Shown here one piece after another: positions 60,724-64,000 of a DNA stretch of 64,000 nucleotides. Under the pieces are notes generated by a model. That model worked only from the letters and a program-made list of their open reading frames with translations. It did not search any database and was not told where the DNA came from. The translations under genes and the position numbers were made by a program. The stretch lies in assembly GCA_963801855.1 (NCBI GenBank), contig CAWDGK010000005.1:124001-188000 (forward strand). Direction: 5' to 3'. This DNA comes from JACDAN01 sp963801855. GTDB taxonomy: Bacteria > Actinomycetota > Thermoleophilia > Gaiellales > Gaiellaceae. Each line of letters begins with the position of its first letter. Position 1 is the first letter of the stretch.

Positions 60724-61344
60724 TTACGAGCGCTCCCTGATTTTCGTGGCTAGACGCCGGTGCTGCTTGCGCGCGAGCGCCAGCGCATCCTGAACGGAAA
60801 TCCTGTCACCAAAACCGTTGACGGACACCGAGGCCGTCACGTTGTCCTGTCGCCAGCCGATGAGGTAGTAGCGCACGCCGCCGGGGCCTGCGCCCTCGTC
60901 GAGGGTCGCCGCAAGCGCTTCGTCTCCGAGCTCGGGCTCGCTGAGGCTTTGCCACGGAGCCCCTCGGTCCGGCGGTCGGGCTAGATCTTCGCCCAGCGCT
61001 TCGAGATCGTCCTTGGCGCCGGATTCAGACTCGAACAGGTCGGCGCGCGACTCGATCACGAGCGGGCCCCGGGTCGTTGCGGAGCCCGCCCGGCGGTACC
61101 TGGCCTTCCAGCCTTCGATCCGGCCGAAGCGGGCGGGATCGGCCCGAGACCCGGGGGGTGCGTCGGCCGGTGCCTGTTGCCCCTCGTCGAACTGGAGCCA
61201 GACCCGGGACAGGTCCGCGGGTTGGAGCACGAGCCTGGACAGATCGTCCGCCGCGAACGTCGCTTCCCCATCATCGCCCATGCAGCCCGCGAAGAACGTT
61301 GCTGCGAGGAGCAGGGCAAGCGTGAGCAGGGCCGGCGCGCGCAT
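60724..61344 (-). CDS. Lipoprotein, unknown function
   Basis: 206-residue exported lipoprotein: signal MRAPALLTLALLLAATFFAG with lipobox FAGC (Cys 21). The mature region is acidic first (DDGEATFAADDLSRLVLQPA), then alpha/beta with GPGGVRYYLIGWRQDNVTAS near residue 155. It resembles unnamed actinobacterial lipoproteins of the sensor or PknH type, without a firm match. It lies between propellers B and C on the same strand. Confidence 0.75.
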   Translation of the reverse strand: MRAPALLTLALLLAATFFAGCMGDDGEATFAADDLSRLVLQPADLSRVWLQFDEGQQAPADAPPGSRADPARFGRIEGWKARYRRAGSATTRGPLVIESRADLFESESGAKDDLEALGEDLARPPDRGAPWQSLSEPELGDEALAATLDEGAGPGGVRYYLIGWRQDNVTASVSVNGFGDRISVQDALALARKQHRRLATKIRERS

Positions 61345-61362
61345 GGTGCGTGAGGGTAAAGG

Positions 61363-61390
61363 AAGGGCCGCCCTATACGGGGCGGCCCTT
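61363..61390. terminator. Hairpin after propeller C
   Basis: AAGGGCCGCC-N8-GGCGGCCCTT, perfect 10-bp arms, 24 bp after the propeller C stop and 19 bp before the lipoprotein start. Arms resemble the module A and B hairpins, but the loop differs. Confidence 0.6.
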
Positions 61391-61414
61391 TCCTTGAGCT
61401 AGCGACCGACGGGA

Positions 61415-64000
61415 TCAGTCGTCGTCGTCGTCGTCATCTCCTCCTCCGCCGCCCTCTCCGAGGATCAGGCGATAGCCGCCGCGACCGTGAGTCGCCGCGT
61501 AGATGACGCGCTTCGAGGTGCCGGGGATGTTCACCTGCGAGAGCTCGTAGGTCGCCACCTTCGGCAGGCCACGACCGGCTTCGCGCCAGACGGTGCTGCC
61601 GGCCGGAAGCCGGAGTACGCCCCAGTCGAACGAGGCGTAGAGGTCGCCGGTCGGAGCGTCCACCTCGACGTCCGTGATCGGCAGGTCGCCGAGGTTGTAG
61701 CTCAGGTCGGTCCAGACCGCGGTCCCGGTCGCCGGGTTGTACACGGCCTTGAACACGTGTCCGGGAGTCGTCGGCGTGTAGGCGTTGTAGCCCGTGAACG
61801 AGATGAACGCCGTGTTGCCGCTCGGATCGCGTGCGTCGACCGAGATGCCGCTCGGGAACCGACGTGGCTGCGCCGGCGTGTCGATCCGCTTGAAAACAAC
61901 CTCTGTCTGCCGCTCGTTGAAGCCGGTGCCGCAGCAGTCCGGCTCCTGGACCTGCAGGGCCGGGTTGTTGGAGTCGGCGTTCTTCGCGACGAAGACGCGG
62001 CCGCGACGGGTCCCGGCCCAGATCGTGCCGGTGTTCGTCCTTGCTCGCTCGACCGAGACGACGTAGCCCGTTCCCTTGTCGGCCGACGAGCCGGTGACGA
62101 GGCTGCCCTGACCGAGCTTCTCCCAGTCACCGCAGCCGGAGTCGACGCCGGTGTTCAGCGCGCTCGAGCGTGGGCCGCCGAGCACGTTGCAGTTGTTCTC
62201 GAGGAAGTCCTTGTCTCCACCGGCGTTCTGGGTCCGCCAGACGCTCTCGGAGCCGGCGAACGCCGTCTTCGAGACGACCGGGTCGGCCGCGAACGGGATG
62301 TAGAAGGACGAGCCCTCGGGTGAGAACAGGATCGGGTCGAAGATCCACGACCACCACTGCGGGTCGTTGCCGCGGAAGTTCACGTCGCCCTGCTGGGCGA
62401 AGTACGTGTGGTAGCGGATGTTCCCCTGCTTGGCGTCGATGCCGGACTGGCCACCGTCGCCCGAGACGAAGTTGAGCCAGGTCCCGGTGCCGTTGTACCC
62501 GAGCGTCCCGTTGTCCTGCGTGCCGCCGATGACGTCGCGCAGCGGATTGTTCGGGTTCGGGCTCAGGTCCTGGAACTGCAATGTCCGGAGGCCGGAGTTC
62601 ATGTTGACGAGGTCATCCGGGATGTACGAGAGCCAGAGACGGCAGTCCGTCAGGTCGACACCGGAGAGGTTCCGGTCCGCCTCGTCGCAGTCGGACGAGT
62701 CGTTCACGTACCGGCCGCTCGTCCGCATGATTCCGCCGTCGCTTCCGATGAACAGCACGTTCTTGTTCGTCGGGTGGAACGAAAGCGTCTGGACGTCCGG
62801 GTGATTCGCCTCGAACGGGTCCTTGGCCTCACCGGACATGTCCGTGAAGTACTCGCCGGCGTTCCGCGAGAGCATGATGTTGCGACCGTTCGACCGGTCG
62901 GCACCCGCGTAGGGCGGGAGCTCTCCGTACTGCGTCTGACCGCCGATCATCACGTGGTCGGGGTTGGTCGGCGACACCGAGATCGGCATGTCGTAGGAGC
63001 ACTGGGCTCCGCAGACGTCGAACGAGCTGTAGCCGGGCGTCCCGTCCACGTTGCTCGAGAGCATCTGGAAGACCGGCGCGGCGGCCCGAGCGTCGTCGGT
63101 GCGAAGGACGCGCGATGCGTCTTCGAACGCTCCGTCGCCGTCCGCGTCGACCTCGTTGCGGCCGTCGTGCACGTAGAGCCTCGTCTTGCCGTTTCCGAGC
63201 TTGGCTCCTGCCACTTCGTAGCGGATGCCGAAGCCCGTCGGGTCCGGCCCTGCTCCTGCATAGATGTTCTGTGGAGCCGCACCGCCGGTCAGGCGGAAGA
63301 CGCCGTAGTCGAACATCGTGAAGTAGACCGTGGTCGCGTCGACCGGGTCGAACTCGATGTCGGTCACGCCGCCGCGGAAGAAGTCACTCCCGTTCGGAGA
63401 CGTCGGGTCGACCGCGTCCTGCGGCAGAGCGAATCGCAGGCTGAAAGTGTTCCCGCCGTCGAGCGACTCGTAGAGACCGATGGTCGGAGCTCCGGGCGGG
63501 GTGTAGCGCCCGCCGTTCGTGCCGGAGGACCCGTGCCGTGCAACACCGGTGCCCATGAAGATGTGGCGCGGGTTCTTCGGGTCGATCACGACCTCGCCGA
63601 TGGCGCGATCGCGGGAGACGGCGAAGCTGCCGGGCACCAGGCTCCAGTGCTCGCCGCGGTCCAGTCGACTTGTAGAGGCCGAGACCGGCCTCGCTGTCGC
63701 TCGAGCCGCTCGGCTCGCCGGTGCCGAGATACAGCGTCTTGCCGCTCTTGTCGGTCGGGTCGATCAGCAGCGAGCCCACCGAGGTCGTCGGCAGGCCGCG
63801 ATCGAGCGGCTTCCAGTGCGGATTCCGAGACAGGGCGTTGTCCGTCCTCCAGACGCCGCCACCGGCGGCGCCGATGTAGAGGCGGCAATCGCGGTCGTCG
63901 CACTTCGGATCGACGGCGATCGCGGTCATCCGGCCGGACCACTGGGTCGTCTGGCCGTTGTTCTGCGTCGCCTCTTGCGCGACGTCGAGCGTGAACGGGC
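61415..64000 (-). CDS. Secreted propeller protein C with poly-Asp tail, 5' partial, frameshifted
   Basis: At least 860 residues; the start lies beyond 64000. VPS10/sortilin-like or WD40/YVTN-type propeller repeats: MTAIAVDPKCDDRDCRLYIG, AIGEVVIDPKNPRHIFMGTG, HPDVQTLSFHPTNKNVLFIG, GTIWAGTRRGRVFVAKNADS, with turn motifs such as GSDGGIMRTS. The end is GEGGGGGDDDDDDD. A one-base shift near 63660 separates the first 115 visible residues. It shares the tail with propellers A and B but belongs to a different propeller subfamily. Likely extracellular; function unknown. Confidence 0.78.

Noticed and set aside
62408..63994. 528-codon open frame on the + strand near the window end
   Set aside because: Antisense to propeller C; no signal, no domain, Arg/Val-rich composition typical of shadow frames.

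Overview
High-G+C bacterial chromosome segment, most likely from an uncultivated actinobacterium of class Thermoleophilia (Gaiellales/Solirubrobacterales-like). This is inferred from the strong G/C third-position bias, frequent GTG starts with GTGA/ATGA stop-start overlaps, a CIRCE-controlled groES-groEL operon, and secreted protein types typical of that class. No rRNA, phage, IS element or CRISPR array is present. Many genes carry single-base frameshifts, densest at about 49.9-58 kb, while conserved motifs persist on both sides. I read most of these as consensus errors and annotate each locus end to end.

Layout. 0-5.8 kb: secreted M36 peptidase, a TetR regulator and a secreted propeller/RTX-like protein. 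5.8-8.1 kb: paaABCD, encoding most of the phenylacetyl-CoA epoxidase, behind a palindrome that fits the PaaR operator consensus. 8.1-10.6 kb: DUF2207 and LemA membrane proteins. 10.61-10.83 kb: a small SelW/Rdx-type gene with an in-frame TGA in a CxxU motif and a bSECIS-like hairpin, i.e. a probable selenoprotein. 11.3-14.0 kb: a four-gene crotonase operon (PaaG-like, enoyl-CoA hydratase, BamA/BadI-like, EthD-like). 14.6-26.6 kb: a purine catabolic island with three-subunit xanthine dehydrogenase, adenine deaminase, 8-oxoguanine deaminase, HIU hydrolase, OHCU decarboxylase, cytochrome-c-linked urate oxidase PuuD, DUF3830, a ureide amidohydrolase and an NCS2 purine permease. Together they could convert purine bases through urate to ureides; allantoinase is not seen here.

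26.6-38.7 kb: transporter, aldehyde dehydrogenase, PaaJ-like thiolase with a DUF885-like protein, ornithine cyclodeaminase family protein, DUF421, HerA-like ATPase, tRNA-Arg(GCG), YgfZ, sulfite-oxidase-like protein and a secreted M43 metalloprotease. 38.7-42.2 kb: groESL with CIRCE, Nudix, ASCH and zinc-ribbon proteins. 42.3-47.4 kb: small membrane proteins and an MBL-fold hydrolase. 47.5-55.2 kb: 2-oxoacid dehydrogenase E1alpha, E1beta and E2, a GFA-family protein, LipB, HD-GYP, a secreted jelly-roll protein and LipA, so a lipoylated complex sits beside its lipoate biosynthesis genes.

55.2-64 kb: a secreted-protein island. A two-gene module (small secreted protein convergent with a large sialidase-like propeller protein, sharing a terminator hairpin) occurs twice in tandem, followed by a lipoprotein and a third propeller protein. 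All three propeller proteins end in poly-aspartate tails. The strongest candidates for novelty are the selenoprotein at 10610, this duplicated poly-Asp island, the 97-residue gene bracketed by identical 15-bp palindromes at 23603-24001, and an orphan terminator suggesting an RNA near 38.8-38.9 kb.
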